Source: JABMMZ01 sp040403495 (GTDB lineage Bacteria > Bacteroidota > Bacteroidia > NS11-12g > UBA955). From it: a DNA stretch of 64,000 nt. The notes under the pieces were generated by a model that searched no databases, had not been told where the DNA came from, and saw only the letters and a list, made by a program, of their open reading frames with translations. A program made the position numbers and the translations under genes. The stretch lies in assembly GCA_040403495.1 (NCBI GenBank), contig JBBAKM010000010.1:30396-94395 (forward strand), written 5' to 3'. Position 1 is the first letter of the stretch. The number at the start of each line of letters is the position of its first letter. Positions 34,523 to 43,515 of the stretch are shown here, piece by piece.

Positions 34523-35785
34523 TTACCCTTTCAATATGTTTAATATTTCGGCATAATCCCAATTTGTGCTGTACCAACAATCATCGTATCCATAAATAAA
34601 CAACAGATTATATGCCGCAAAAACAAGGAGTAAAGCTAGTCCTGTGATTTTGGTTTTTAGGTTATTCAATATTGTTCGGTTAATAAAACTCGCTAATCCG
34701 ATGGCCAAGAAAGGATAATAATCCACAAAGGCTCTGCCTCCATAAGCGCAGCCAAACTGCCACGACCACCATGAAGCATTGATGTAAACTAAAACAGAGA
34801 AAAGAATTAAAAATCTAAACGAAAAAGAGGCACTAATCGGTTTGTAAAAATAACCCCAAAAGGCCAATAAGAATAGAGGGGCATAAGTTAAAAATCCATT
34901 GCAAGCGGCAAATAATACCTCAAGGATTTTGGGTGAATTCCAATTGGTAAAACCTTCACCCTTGTATGAATATGAAATCCAACTACCAGTGGCGTAATGC
35001 CAATAAAACATTTGAGGAATAACAATGGCAAAGCCAATGAGAAACGGTGCAATCCATCGATACCATTTTATTGACTTAAGGTCGCTCAAGTGATATTGGT
35101 GAAAGAAATAGGATAAAATAAAGAAAACTAGTAACAAATTAGTTGGTCTAATCAAAATTAAGAGAGCAAACAAAGGGACAAGGTACAAGATGGATTTGAG
35201 CTTCTTTTTTGAAATCAAAAACAAACTTAAACTGGCAATAAAAAAGGAATAAATATGTGACAATCCCGGGTGTTCAATGCCATAATAATATAGATTTGTG
35301 CAAGCAAGCAGCGCAATGCAGGTAAATAAACTGCTCTTTTTGTCAAAATGTGTTGTAAGGAAGTAATAAAGGAGAAATAATCCTAAAAGGAGATAAAAAA
35401 CACCAGCAAATAAAATGCTATTGACATAAGGTTGCGAAAATCCAGACGCATCAAGTTGAAAAAGTTTACAAAAGGCATGAGTAACAATAAAAAATGGAAA
35501 TTGGAGATAGGCAACGCCTGAGGTGTATTTGGTAAAAACTACCTTTTGAGAATCTCGTAAATAAAAACCATGACCGGTTAAGGAGTCCATTTTTTGGGGA
35601 ATTTGGTCGTAGTCCCATTGGTAAATAAAAGTAGAAGGCAAATACATGTAATATCCCGATGCATCTGCCCACATTGTGCTTTTATAGGTGTGTATTTTGT
35701 ATTTTGAGTTGATATTTAAAGACAGAAATAACCCCAAGGAAAACAAAAACAGAAAAATAAGAATGGTTTTTTTCACAGCATTCAA
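34523..35785 (-). CDS. Multi-pass membrane protein, GT-C-like
   Basis: The 420-residue protein has about ten hydrophobic segments, one near the N-terminus and most between residues 110 and 410. The first extracytoplasmic loop contains TMWADASGYYMYLPSTFIYQWD, an acidic-aromatic loop of the type seen in GT-C glycosyltransferases that use lipid-linked sugars. I recognise no named family. It ends 4 nt from the T9SS cargo gene's stop, convergently. Confidence 0.7.
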   Translation of the reverse strand: MNAVKKTILIFLFLFSLGLFLSLNINSKYKIHTYKSTMWADASGYYMYLPSTFIYQWDYDQIPQKMDSLTGHGFYLRDSQKVVFTKYTSGVAYLQFPFFIVTHAFCKLFQLDASGFSQPYVNSILFAGVFYLLLGLFLLYYFLTTHFDKKSSLFTCIALLACTNLYYYGIEHPGLSHIYSFFIASLSLFLISKKKLKSILYLVPLFALLILIRPTNLLLVFFILSYFFHQYHLSDLKSIKWYRWIAPFLIGFAIVIPQMFYWHYATGSWISYSYKGEGFTNWNSPKILEVLFAACNGFLTYAPLFLLAFWGYFYKPISASFSFRFLILFSVLVYINASWWSWQFGCAYGGRAFVDYYPFLAIGLASFINRTILNNLKTKITGLALLLVFAAYNLLFIYGYDDCWYSTNWDYAEILNILKG

Positions 35786-35848
35786 ATCTAATTTATTTTT
35801 TTTAAATGTTATATTATTACATGATTATTGTAATTTAAACTACATATT

Positions 35849-36430
35849 TTGAAAAATACTATCGTTAGTCTGTTTGTAGGGTTGTTTCTTTTTAACTCTT
35901 ATTACTTGTTTTCTCAGTCTGATAATTCAAGTAAATATCATTTAAGTGTTTATGACAATTTTGCTATTGACCTAACATCTCTTATTGATACACAGCATTT
36001 TTTAATTACACAAAATTATAAGGGAGTAAAGATTCTTTCAAAAAAAGATTCAATTGTTTATCATCTTTTTTTGGTGAATGAGGAAGTTGTAAAGGAGAAA
36101 AAAAGACACTCTCAAAATGTCGAAAATGAATTATTGAATTATGTTTTTAAAACATATTTTGACAATTCTGTTCAAGATACTTCGGGTATTTTCTGTTATT
36201 CACTTATAAATATTAAGAAAAATTCGATGCTTGTTAATATTGTACCCTGTCAATTTGATTCCTTAGAATTTAATTTCGTAAACAACGTTTTGCTTGGTCT
36301 GATTAGGTATGGTAAAGAATCTAAAATCGTCGTAGTTAGTTCAATGCAAGTAGTTAGGAAAAAAGAAGAAATAAGAGATTCTCTTTTTTATAAGTTTGAA
36401 GATTATTTCAATAATCTTAAGTTAAATTAA
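35849..36430 (+). CDS. Secreted protein of unknown function
   Basis: The 193-residue protein starts with TTG followed by a good signal peptide (KNTIVSLFVGLFLFNSYYLFSQ). No ATG fits. The mature part is small and mixed, without known motifs (FDSLEFNFVNNVLLGLIRYG). It stands alone, diverging from the membrane protein gene. Function unknown. Confidence 0.55.
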   Translation: MKNTIVSLFVGLFLFNSYYLFSQSDNSSKYHLSVYDNFAIDLTSLIDTQHFLITQNYKGVKILSKKDSIVYHLFLVNEEVVKEKKRHSQNVENELLNYVFKTYFDNSVQDTSGIFCYSLINIKKNSMLVNIVPCQFDSLEFNFVNNVLLGLIRYGKESKIVVVSSMQVVRKKEEIRDSLFYKFEDYFNNLKLN

Positions 36431-36560
36431 TCAATATTGAATATCGTGTTCAACGTTTTTGTAGATGCACAATGCCTGCCGCAACAAAAAAACACATATT
36501 AAGAATCAATAAATATTTAATTGATTGGGAGAGTAATGTTAAAATTAAATGTATGTTGAA

Positions 36561-36591
36561 TTTGTTTATTAATAGTAGTCTATTATATTTG
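36561..36591 (+). promoter_or_regulatory. Promoter of the 36600 lipoprotein gene
   Basis: TTTG (36561-36564), 19 nt, TATATTTG (36584-36591). The box ends 8 nt before the ATG, again predicting a nearly leaderless mRNA. Confidence 0.7.
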
Positions 36592-36599
36592 TTAAAATT

Positions 36600-37211
36600 A
36601 TGAAAATATTTCTTTCAATTTTAATGCTTTCAACGATTCTTTTTTCTTGCAAAAAAGACCCCGAAAATCTAATTGAATATCCCAATATTGAAGTTGGTGC
36701 TTTTCAGTTTATGCCAATGTATTTTGGGAGCAGTTGGAATTATAAAATATATGATTTAAAGCCCACAAAAACATTGAAGGGGTGGGAATATCACAAATAC
36801 GACTCAATACCAGATATGATTTATTTTTATAACACTATTTATAAAGGAACAGGCTATGCATATTGGTATAAAAGTAGAACAGATATTAATACTTTTTATT
36901 CTGCAAACAATAGTATATTGTTTAATGTCAATTATATTGATTCAATAAAAGGGAAGCAATATGTTTTAGAAAAAGACAGTAATAGTACACAATATATTTA
37001 TGGAGGTTTAGATACATTGGAAACAAAGTTTGGCAAAATCCCATGCATTGTAAGAAGTGGAGAAACATTTAATTCCACCAAGTATTTTTGGAAAAGGCAT
37101 TTTGGAAAAGGTATAGGGGTTGTTAAATATGAATCTTATTCAATCCGAAATAGAGATACATTTAATTGGAAAACAAATGAGCTAGACTCTTATTTTATTA
37201 ATAGGCCATAG
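36600..37211 (+). CDS. Lipoprotein of unknown function
   Basis: The 203-residue protein has a signal with lipobox (MLSTILFSCKKDPENL), so Cys near residue 17 is likely lipidated. The mature part is beta-rich with many aromatic residues (FMPMYFGSSWNYKIYDL). A run YGGLDTLETKFGKIPCIV resembles the common lipoprotein pattern in which a measured quantity is followed by a calibration strand, but no named domain is clear. It has its own promoter. Confidence 0.65.
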   Translation: MKIFLSILMLSTILFSCKKDPENLIEYPNIEVGAFQFMPMYFGSSWNYKIYDLKPTKTLKGWEYHKYDSIPDMIYFYNTIYKGTGYAYWYKSRTDINTFYSANNSILFNVNYIDSIKGKQYVLEKDSNSTQYIYGGLDTLETKFGKIPCIVRSGETFNSTKYFWKRHFGKGIGVVKYESYSIRNRDTFNWKTNELDSYFINRP

Positions 37212-37254
37212 CAGTTCGCCCCAGTTAATAAAAACAATAAAGCATTCCGCATAA

Positions 37255-37773
37255 CTAATCTTTTGGTTTTATATAAACAAACCCCAAATATCCTGTTGTA
37301 ACACATAACTTTACTTTTTGACCCACTTGGCGCGACTCGTATAAGGAGCCCTTTACATTGAGCCGCTCTTTTTTGCCATTGTTTTTTATGAAAAAATAGT
37401 AATTGTTACCTCTATATGTGCTAGCCGCTTTGTCGTAAATGACGAAATTTCTGCAATCTATGTTTCTGTCAAATGTTTCATTGATTTTAATGCCACCCCC
37501 AATTGAAATGAATATAAAAGAAGCTATTAATAATGACCTAATGCCAATGTTGTTTGAGTTTTTGTAGGTATTTAAGTCCTTGATATACAAGTTTAATGTC
37601 ATATAAATAATATTGCCAATAACAATGCCTGAAATGACAAGAATGATTAATGTTTTTAACCAATAGGTGTAGTTTCCGATATTAGAAAAACCAAATGCAA
37701 AAACAAGGAATGAGATTAAAACCAAAGGGGTAAAGATGATATCTATATCAAAACTCTTTTTTGGTTTCATCAT
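37255..37773 (-). CDS. Small membrane protein of unknown function
   Basis: The 172-residue protein has hydrophobic segments near residues 12-27, 36-62 and 83-98. A C-terminal region of about 70 residues follows (DCRNFVIYDKAASTYRGNNY), probably outside the cytoplasm and folding as beta strands. It has no recognisable motif. It faces the 36600 lipoprotein gene. Confidence 0.55.
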   Translation of the reverse strand: MMKPKKSFDIDIIFTPLVLISFLVFAFGFSNIGNYTYWLKTLIILVISGIVIGNIIYMTLNLYIKDLNTYKNSNNIGIRSLLIASFIFISIGGGIKINETFDRNIDCRNFVIYDKAASTYRGNNYYFFIKNNGKKERLNVKGSLYESRQVGQKVKLCVTTGYLGFVYIKPKD

Positions 37774-37923
37774 TTAGTCGCTTTCTTTTTTGTTAATTAG
37801 TAAGTTTAAAACCTATTTGAATCTCGTTCAGAAAGTCAGGATTTTAAACCGCAAAATAAAAGAAAGCGAAGGTGTTTACAAAATATATTAAAAGAGAAAG
37901 AGCTAAGCTAATCACCAATCGAA

Positions 37924-38418
37924 TCAATCGTCATCTTTTTCTTCAGTGTTTTGTGGGTTGGGAGATGTTGGGTTTTCAGAAGTTCTAATTTCTGTATGTC
38001 TAATTTCCCCACCACTAGTTCCAGTTTCTTTTCCAACCATTATTACGGCAATAGAAAATGCTAGAATTGCCCAATTTAATGTGTTAGAAAAACTAAGTCT
38101 TTTGATATTCACCCAGATGCCGAACAAAGAAACTGCTCCTAAAACATAGGATAATATTGAAAATGTTTCCGCTATTTCTTCATGGGTTTCAATGTAGTTA
38201 TTAGAGTTAATTCCTAATTGTTCAATGACTTCTTCGGCCCCTTCTCCAGTTGACATTGCTGCAATAGAAGCCAAAGCGCCAATAATAAAAATAAGAAAAG
38301 ATGTTCTTTTGACTGCGTCCGATTTAATGATAAATCCAACGGTCAATACCAATGCCCCAACAATAGGAAAAATAAGGGGTAAGTGGTTTACGGTTAAATG
38401 CCAATGTGCTGCGTTCAT
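37924..38418 (-). CDS. Four-helix membrane protein, DUF2231-like
   Basis: The 164-residue protein opens with AAHWHLTVNHLPLIFPIVGALVL, the typical His-rich start of DUF2231-type membrane proteins. Further membrane segments lie near residues 43-58, 86-103 and 112-128, and the tail is acidic and polar. The N-terminal histidines may bind haem or metal. It follows the VIT1-type transporter gene by 18 nt, so it may share an operon concerned with metal or redox balance. Confidence 0.65.
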   Translation of the reverse strand: MNAAHWHLTVNHLPLIFPIVGALVLTVGFIIKSDAVKRTSFLIFIIGALASIAAMSTGEGAEEVIEQLGINSNNYIETHEEIAETFSILSYVLGAVSLFGIWVNIKRLSFSNTLNWAILAFSIAVIMVGKETGTSGGEIRHTEIRTSENPTSPNPQNTEEKDDD

Positions 38419-38436
38419 ATCTATTTATTTATTAAG

Positions 38437-39138
38437 TTAAATTTTTACACCAAAAAGATACCCTACAAGAGCTGAAAGTCCCATCGCTATTGTTCCCCAA
38501 ATTGTAATTCGAATGATTGACTTCCTAACACTTGAACCTCCTGTTCTTGCAGATACAGCCCCTAAAATTATAAGAAAAATGGTGGTTGAGCCATAAAGCC
38601 AATATTCCATGCCTTTAACAGGACTGAATAAAATAATTAATAAAGGCAAAATTCCTCCCAATGTGAAAGCCGCACCAGAAGCAATTGATGCTTGAATTGG
38701 CTTAGCTTTACTAATTTCATTTATGCCTAATTCATCGCGAATGTGAGTGCCTAACGCATCTGTTTCGGTTAGTTCAATCGCTACTTGAAGTGCAGTTTCT
38801 TTTTTTAATCCCCTTCTTTCATAAATTTGGGCTAAAATTTCTAACTCTTCTTGTGGCATTTCCCTAAGTTCTTTTATTTCTCTTTGAATATCAGCATTTT
38901 CAGTGTCAGTTTGTGAACTAACTGACACATATTCTCCAGCTGCCATAGACAAGGCGCCAGCAACCAAACCCGCAACGGTTGCCAATATTATAGGCTCTCT
39001 AGAAGTGCTTGCTGCTGCAACACCAATAGCCAAACTTGAAATAGAGATTATCCCATCGTTTGCTCCCAAAACAGCCGCTCTAAGCCAATTGCTCCTATGA
39101 ATGTAATGATTGTCCAAATAATTGTCAATAGTTATCAT
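38437..39138 (-). CDS. VIT1/CCC1-family Fe2+/Mn2+ transporter
   Basis: The ATG at 39138 (233 residues) is preferred to an upstream TTG because homologues begin near NYLDNHYIHRSNWLRAAVLG. The signature GANDGIISISSLAIGVAAA and the second motif ALSMAAGEYVSVSSQTD are diagnostic of the VIT family, which moves ferrous iron or manganese out of the cytosol. A soluble helical domain (REIKELREMPQEELEILAQIYERRGL) and three membrane segments follow. The DUF2231-like gene lies downstream. Confidence 0.9.
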   Translation of the reverse strand: MITIDNYLDNHYIHRSNWLRAAVLGANDGIISISSLAIGVAAASTSREPIILATVAGLVAGALSMAAGEYVSVSSQTDTENADIQREIKELREMPQEELEILAQIYERRGLKKETALQVAIELTETDALGTHIRDELGINEISKAKPIQASIASGAAFTLGGILPLLIILFSPVKGMEYWLYGSTTIFLIILGAVSARTGGSSVRKSIIRITIWGTIAMGLSALVGYLFGVKI

Positions 39139-39271
39139 TTCTTTTACTTTTTCTCTGCGCAATTAAGGGAATTAATTTTACATAAAAAATGTTTCTTATC
39201 ATGAAATGTTATTTTTAAATAACGGAAGTCATTCAACATCTTACTTTCAATATTTTTGAATGTATATGAGT

Positions 39272-40012
39272 TTATTTTGCCAAGTAACCACCATCAATGG
39301 GATGGTAACTGCCATTTACAAATGATGCTTTGTCGCTACTCAACCAAAGGATCATTTCTGCAATTTCTTCACTTTTCCCCAAACGTCCAATGGGATGTAG
39401 CGAAACAATTTGTTGTCTCATTTCATCGTCCAAAGCTTTGAGAAGTGGGGTGTCAATAAATCCGGGTCCAACTGCATTGATACGAATATTCTGTGCGGCA
39501 TATTCTAAGGCTGCTGTTTGTGTTAGGCCAATTACGCCGTGTTTGGCAGCACTATATCCTGACGAACCTGCAAAACCAACAGCACCTAAAATGGAGGAAA
39601 TATTAACAATACTACCACCGCCGTTTTTTAGCATCGCTTCTATTTGGTATTTCATACCATAAAACAAACTACTCAAATTAATGGAAATTACTTTTTGCCA
39701 ACCTTCAATACTCATTTCAACAATAGGATTAAGTTCACCACCTATGCCCGCATTGTTCACCGCTATGTCCAATTTGCCGTATGTTTTTACAGCAAATGCA
39801 ACCAAAGCTTGCATGTCCTCTGGCTTGGAAACATCAGTCTTAAAAAAAGAGGCTTTACCTCCCTTTGAATTGATAGCCGCAGCTCTGGCTTTTCCCTCCA
39901 CTTCTTGTATGTCGGAAATGACGACATTGGCACCCAACTGAGCATACAATTCAGCGCTTGCTTTTCCAATTCCTGATGCGGAACCGGTGATAATAACGGT
40001 TTTATTTTTCAT
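39272..40012 (-). CDS. Short-chain dehydrogenase/reductase
   Basis: From the ATG at 40012 the protein has 246 residues, the classical SDR length. The NAD(P) motif TGSASGIGKA is near residue 9, NNAG near 85, and the catalytic Ser-Tyr-Lys is in ISSILGAVGFAGSSGYSAAKHG. The C-terminal ..GSYHPIDGGYLAK matches SDR family ends. The Asp after beta-2 (VISDIQEVEG) suggests NAD preference. Substrate unknown. The gene stands alone. Confidence 0.9.
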   Translation of the reverse strand: MKNKTVIITGSASGIGKASAELYAQLGANVVISDIQEVEGKARAAAINSKGGKASFFKTDVSKPEDMQALVAFAVKTYGKLDIAVNNAGIGGELNPIVEMSIEGWQKVISINLSSLFYGMKYQIEAMLKNGGGSIVNISSILGAVGFAGSSGYSAAKHGVIGLTQTAALEYAAQNIRINAVGPGFIDTPLLKALDDEMRQQIVSLHPIGRLGKSEEIAEMILWLSSDKASFVNGSYHPIDGGYLAK

Positions 40013-40244
40013 TTTTGATTGATGTTTATTCAGGGTCAAAAGTCACTTGTTTTGCCTTTTGAAAACTTATGAAATTCCTTTTTTTAATTACATGATTAAA
40101 TCACTGGAAATTAATTCCTCTTCATTTTTGAAGAAGATTATTTAACGGAGTGTTTAGTTTAGAATATTCATTTTTAATGGTTAGAAATTTTTAATACGCT
40201 TTATTTGACAAAGCAAAAAATTATATCGAATTTCGCAGTTAATT

Positions 40245-40592
40245 ATGGCAATTAAAATAACAGATGAATGTATCAATTGTGGCGCCTGTGAACCTGAGTG
40301 TCCCAATAATGCAATCTATGAAAGTGGTGTTGAATGGAGAATAAAAGACGGAACAAATGTGAGTGGAACTTATGTTCTAACAGATGGTACTGTTGTGGAT
40401 GTTGAAGAGAAATTTGCACCAATAAGTCAAGAGGTCTATTACATAGTCCCTGATAAATGTACTGAGTGTATGGGTTTTCATGAAGAACCACAATGTGCTG
40501 CAGTGTGTCCGGTTGACTGTTGTGTGCCTGATCCTGAAAAAGTGGAAAATGAAGAAATTTTATTAGAAAGAAAGTCTAGATTACATCTTTAA
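40245..40592 (+). CDS. Ferredoxin, two 4Fe-4S clusters
   Basis: The 115-residue protein has CINCGACEPECP at the N-terminus and, after a roughly 45-residue insertion, CTECMGFHEEPQCAAVCP. This is the long-insert bacterial 4Fe-4S ferredoxin type common in Bacteroidota. It probably serves as a low-potential electron carrier. The NlpC/P60 gene follows after 4 nt, so they share an mRNA, although their roles look unrelated. Confidence 0.92.
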   Translation: MAIKITDECINCGACEPECPNNAIYESGVEWRIKDGTNVSGTYVLTDGTVVDVEEKFAPISQEVYYIVPDKCTECMGFHEEPQCAAVCPVDCCVPDPEKVENEEILLERKSRLHL

Positions 40593-40596
40593 ATCA

Positions 40597-41340
40597 ATGG
40601 ATAATAAAGGGACTTGTTTACAATCCTATGTGCCAATTAGGCAAGAACCGGCTTCGAGTGCAGAGATGATTTCTGTTTTGGTTTTTGGTGAGTCTTATTC
40701 TATAATCAAAAAAGATGAGGAATGGGCCAAAATTAAAACAGACTTTGATGACTATGAAGGTTGGATAAGCTCCAATACTATTCAGCCTTTTAATCCAGAT
40801 TTTACGAAAGTTTGTGATACTTTGTATGCGGAAGCTTTCTGTTTGAAAAAAAGAATTTTCATTCCTTGTGGTGGCATGATTCCTCACAATGGGAAATTTA
40901 AAATAGGGGATGAGCTATATGAATTGAAACACAATTTAAAGCCCAACCACCACCTGCCTTTCCGAATACAACTGGAAAATGTAGCTAAATCTTTCCTCAA
41001 TTCTCCCTATTTGTGGGGAGGAAGAACCTACATGGGTATCGATTGTTCTGGTTATGTTCAAATGGTATTTAAGGCTTTAGGGCTTAATATTAAAAGAGAT
41101 ACTTCTCAACAAATAGAAATGGGCGTTTCGGTTGAACGCGATGAACTTCAAGCTGGTGATTTGGTGTTTTTTAAAAAAGAAGACCAATCTAAAGTTTCGC
41201 ATGTTGGAATAATGCTGAATAAAACAGAAGTAATCCATGCAAGTGGCATTGTTCGCATAGATACACTTGCTAAAAACACAATGACGGTTGACAAGCAATT
41301 TGTTTACCAAGCAATAGCTTTTAGAAGATTACATTCTTAA
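40597..41340 (+). CDS. C40 (NlpC/P60) peptidase with SH3-like domain
   Basis: The 247-residue protein has an SH3b-like N-terminal part (SSAEMISVLVFGESYSIIKK) and an NlpC/P60 domain. PYLWGGRTYMGIDCSGYVQM carries the catalytic Cys and VSHVGIMLNKTEVIHASG the His. The family cuts peptidoglycan peptides. No signal peptide is visible, so it may act on recycled muropeptides in the cytoplasm. It is flanked by ferredoxin and a YkgJ-type gene in one tight run. Confidence 0.9.
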   Translation: MDNKGTCLQSYVPIRQEPASSAEMISVLVFGESYSIIKKDEEWAKIKTDFDDYEGWISSNTIQPFNPDFTKVCDTLYAEAFCLKKRIFIPCGGMIPHNGKFKIGDELYELKHNLKPNHHLPFRIQLENVAKSFLNSPYLWGGRTYMGIDCSGYVQMVFKALGLNIKRDTSQQIEMGVSVERDELQAGDLVFFKKEDQSKVSHVGIMLNKTEVIHASGIVRIDTLAKNTMTVDKQFVYQAIAFRRLHS

Positions 41341-41344
41341 TACA

Positions 41345-41830
41345 ATGGATTGGAGTAAGGATGATCAATGGAAAAAACTCAGTCGAACTAATAAAAAAAG
41401 ATACCAATTGGTATTGAATAAGGTCAATCCTTCTAAGTTAATCAAACAATTACCAGATTTACACGAGGAAGTTTTTTCTAAAATTGATTGCCTTGATTGC
41501 GCTAACTGCTGTAAAAACCATAGTCCTACTTTTAAAGCTACTGATATTAAACGAATTAGCAAGTATTTGAAAATCAAAGAAACAGATTTAATTGAAAAAT
41601 ATTTGAAGTTGGACGAAGACAACGATTGGGTATTACTCAACAGCCCATGTTCCTTTTTGAATCAAGACAATACATGCCAAATTTATGACGTAAGACCTTC
41701 GGATTGTGCAAGATTTCCATACACAGACGAGGATGTATTTATCAAGCGTAAAAATTTGACTATGGTGAACTCAGCAGTTTGCCCTGCGGTTCATCACATA
41801 TTAGAAAAATTAATTAAAGTTGAATTGTAA
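41345..41830 (+). CDS. YkgJ-family cysteine-cluster protein
   Basis: The 161-residue protein contains CLDCANCCKNHSP near residue 50, CSFLNQDNTCQIYDVRPSDC near 100, and a late CPAVHHI. This zinc- or Fe-S-binding set defines the YkgJ (UPF0153) family of unclear role. It follows the NlpC/P60 gene by 4 nt and converges on the RNase G gene. Confidence 0.88.
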   Translation: MDWSKDDQWKKLSRTNKKRYQLVLNKVNPSKLIKQLPDLHEEVFSKIDCLDCANCCKNHSPTFKATDIKRISKYLKIKETDLIEKYLKLDEDNDWVLLNSPCSFLNQDNTCQIYDVRPSDCARFPYTDEDVFIKRKNLTMVNSAVCPAVHHILEKLIKVEL

Positions 41831-41832
41831 AC

Positions 41833-43380
41833 TTAGTTAAGTTCATCACCAAACTCGTTGAAAATACTAAAGTCAGTTAAATGGTATTGAGGGTCTGCAA
41901 TGACTTTTACCCATTTTTTGTATTTCCAGTACCAATTCCATCTTACACTTTTCATTCCTCCTTTGGTAAGGTATGCTTTGATGATTGGGTTAACTTTTAA
42001 TCTTAAGTTTTTAATATTTTGAGTATCCCAAATGTAGCAAAGTTTTTCTTCGATACTGTCGCCTAAAAGCATACTTGAAACCACAGCACCAGTTCCATTG
42101 CAACTAGGGCACAGTTCCGCCGTGTTGATATTCATTTCAGGTCTTACACGTTCTCTTGTAATTTGCACCAAACCAAATTTACTCATAGGTAAAATATTGT
42201 GTCTAGAACGGTCAGACTTCATTGAAGCTGTTAGGAAATCGTGTAAGTCTTTTTTGTGAGCAGGACTTTTTAAGTCGATAAAATCAATGACAATGATACC
42301 TCCCAAATCACGCAGTCTTAATTGACGGGCAATTTCTTTGGTTGCTTCTAAGTTTATTTTTAGCGCATTTTCTTGTTGACTTTCAGCATCAGTCGTTTTT
42401 CTTCCACTATTCACATCAATAACGTGCATAGCTTCAGTATGTTCAATAATTAGGTAAGCACCATTACTGAACATTACATTTTTTCCAAAAGAGCTTTTTA
42501 TTTGTTTGTCAACTCCAAAGTGCTGATAAATTGGCACTTTACTGTTGTAATATCTAACCAAAGACTCTTTGCCAGGGGCAATATTGGAGATATATTCTTT
42601 TAGTTTAGCGGCATATTCAGAATCATTTACATGGATATTTGAGAATTCATCATTCAACAAATCTCTGAGTAAAGCTTCAGTTCTTGAAATTTCACCCAAT
42701 ACTTTTTTAACAGGGTGTGCATTTCTAGAATTTGCAATTAGTTTTTCCCACTGACCAATTAAATTATTAAGGTCAAGTTCAATTTCTTCGATACCAGCGT
42801 CTTCGGCAACAGTTCTTATTATTACACCAAAATTAGCAGGCTTGATTTTGTCAAGCATTTGTTTAAGACGTTTTTTGTGACCGACGTCTGCTATCTTTTT
42901 AGATATGGAGGTTTTGTCCCCAAAAGGAACAATAACAGAGAATCTGCCGGCAAAAGATAGGTCGCAAGTAATACGAGGGCCTTTTGTACCGATAGGTTCT
43001 TTAAAAATTTGCACAAGTAATTCATCACCTTTTTTTAGGAGGTCTGATATTTTACCTGTTTTTACAATAGGTTCTTCAGTTTCAAACTCAGCAAGACTGG
43101 CATTTTTAAGTCCACCTTGTATCACTATTTTACTTAGTTTCTGTACAGATTTAAAATGAACACCTAAATCGGTATAGTGTAGAAATGCGTCTCTTTCGTG
43201 ACCCACGTCAAGGAATGCCGCGTTTAAATTCGGCATTATCTTTTTTACTTTTGCTAGGTAAACATCTCCAATTTGGAAAGATGATACATGGTCTTCTTTA
43301 TGTAGCTCCGTTAATTGTTTATTGTACAATAAGGCCACATCAATGCCATTTGAGTTCTTATCAATGACAAGCTCATTCAC
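41833..43380 (-). CDS. rng: Ribonuclease G/E family protein
   Basis: The 515-residue protein starts with GTG (NELVIDKNSNG follows). It has an S1-like RNA-binding domain around residues 35-125 interrupted by an insert, then the RNase H-like catalytic domain. HVIDVNSGRKT and GGIIVIDFIDL carry the Mg-binding Asp residues, and the Zn-link CPSCNGTG is near 425. Its length is that of RNase G without the degradosome tail of RNase E. It acts in rRNA and mRNA processing. The small basic protein gene is 36 nt upstream, as in other Bacteroidota. Confidence 0.93.
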   Translation of the reverse strand: MNELVIDKNSNGIDVALLYNKQLTELHKEDHVSSFQIGDVYLAKVKKIMPNLNAAFLDVGHERDAFLHYTDLGVHFKSVQKLSKIVIQGGLKNASLAEFETEEPIVKTGKISDLLKKGDELLVQIFKEPIGTKGPRITCDLSFAGRFSVIVPFGDKTSISKKIADVGHKKRLKQMLDKIKPANFGVIIRTVAEDAGIEEIELDLNNLIGQWEKLIANSRNAHPVKKVLGEISRTEALLRDLLNDEFSNIHVNDSEYAAKLKEYISNIAPGKESLVRYYNSKVPIYQHFGVDKQIKSSFGKNVMFSNGAYLIIEHTEAMHVIDVNSGRKTTDAESQQENALKINLEATKEIARQLRLRDLGGIIVIDFIDLKSPAHKKDLHDFLTASMKSDRSRHNILPMSKFGLVQITRERVRPEMNINTAELCPSCNGTGAVVSSMLLGDSIEEKLCYIWDTQNIKNLRLKVNPIIKAYLTKGGMKSVRWNWYWKYKKWVKVIADPQYHLTDFSIFNEFGDELN

Positions 43381-43416
43381 AACAATTGATTTTTATAAAT
43401 TAATGACTAGAAAAAA

Positions 43417-43506
43417 CTATTTTTTCTTGTGACGATTTTTTCTCAATCTTTTTTTGCGTTTGTGGGTTGCAATTTTGTGTCTTTTTCTTTTTTTTCCGCT
43501 TGGCAT
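43417..43506 (-). CDS. 29-residue basic ribosome-associated peptide, bS22/mS38-like
   Basis: This short ORF encodes MPSGKKRKRHKIATHKRKKR and nine more residues, rich in Lys, Arg and His, with no acidic residue. The text matches small Bacteroidota proteins annotated with an AURKAIP1/COX24-type domain. It resembles the mycobacterial bS22 and mitochondrial mS38 peptides, which sit in the decoding region of the small ribosomal subunit. The conserved place next to RNase G supports a real gene. Assignment is by recall of family text. Confidence 0.8.
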   Translation of the reverse strand: MPSGKKRKRHKIATHKRKKRLRKNRHKKK

Positions 43507-43515
43507 AATTATCTT

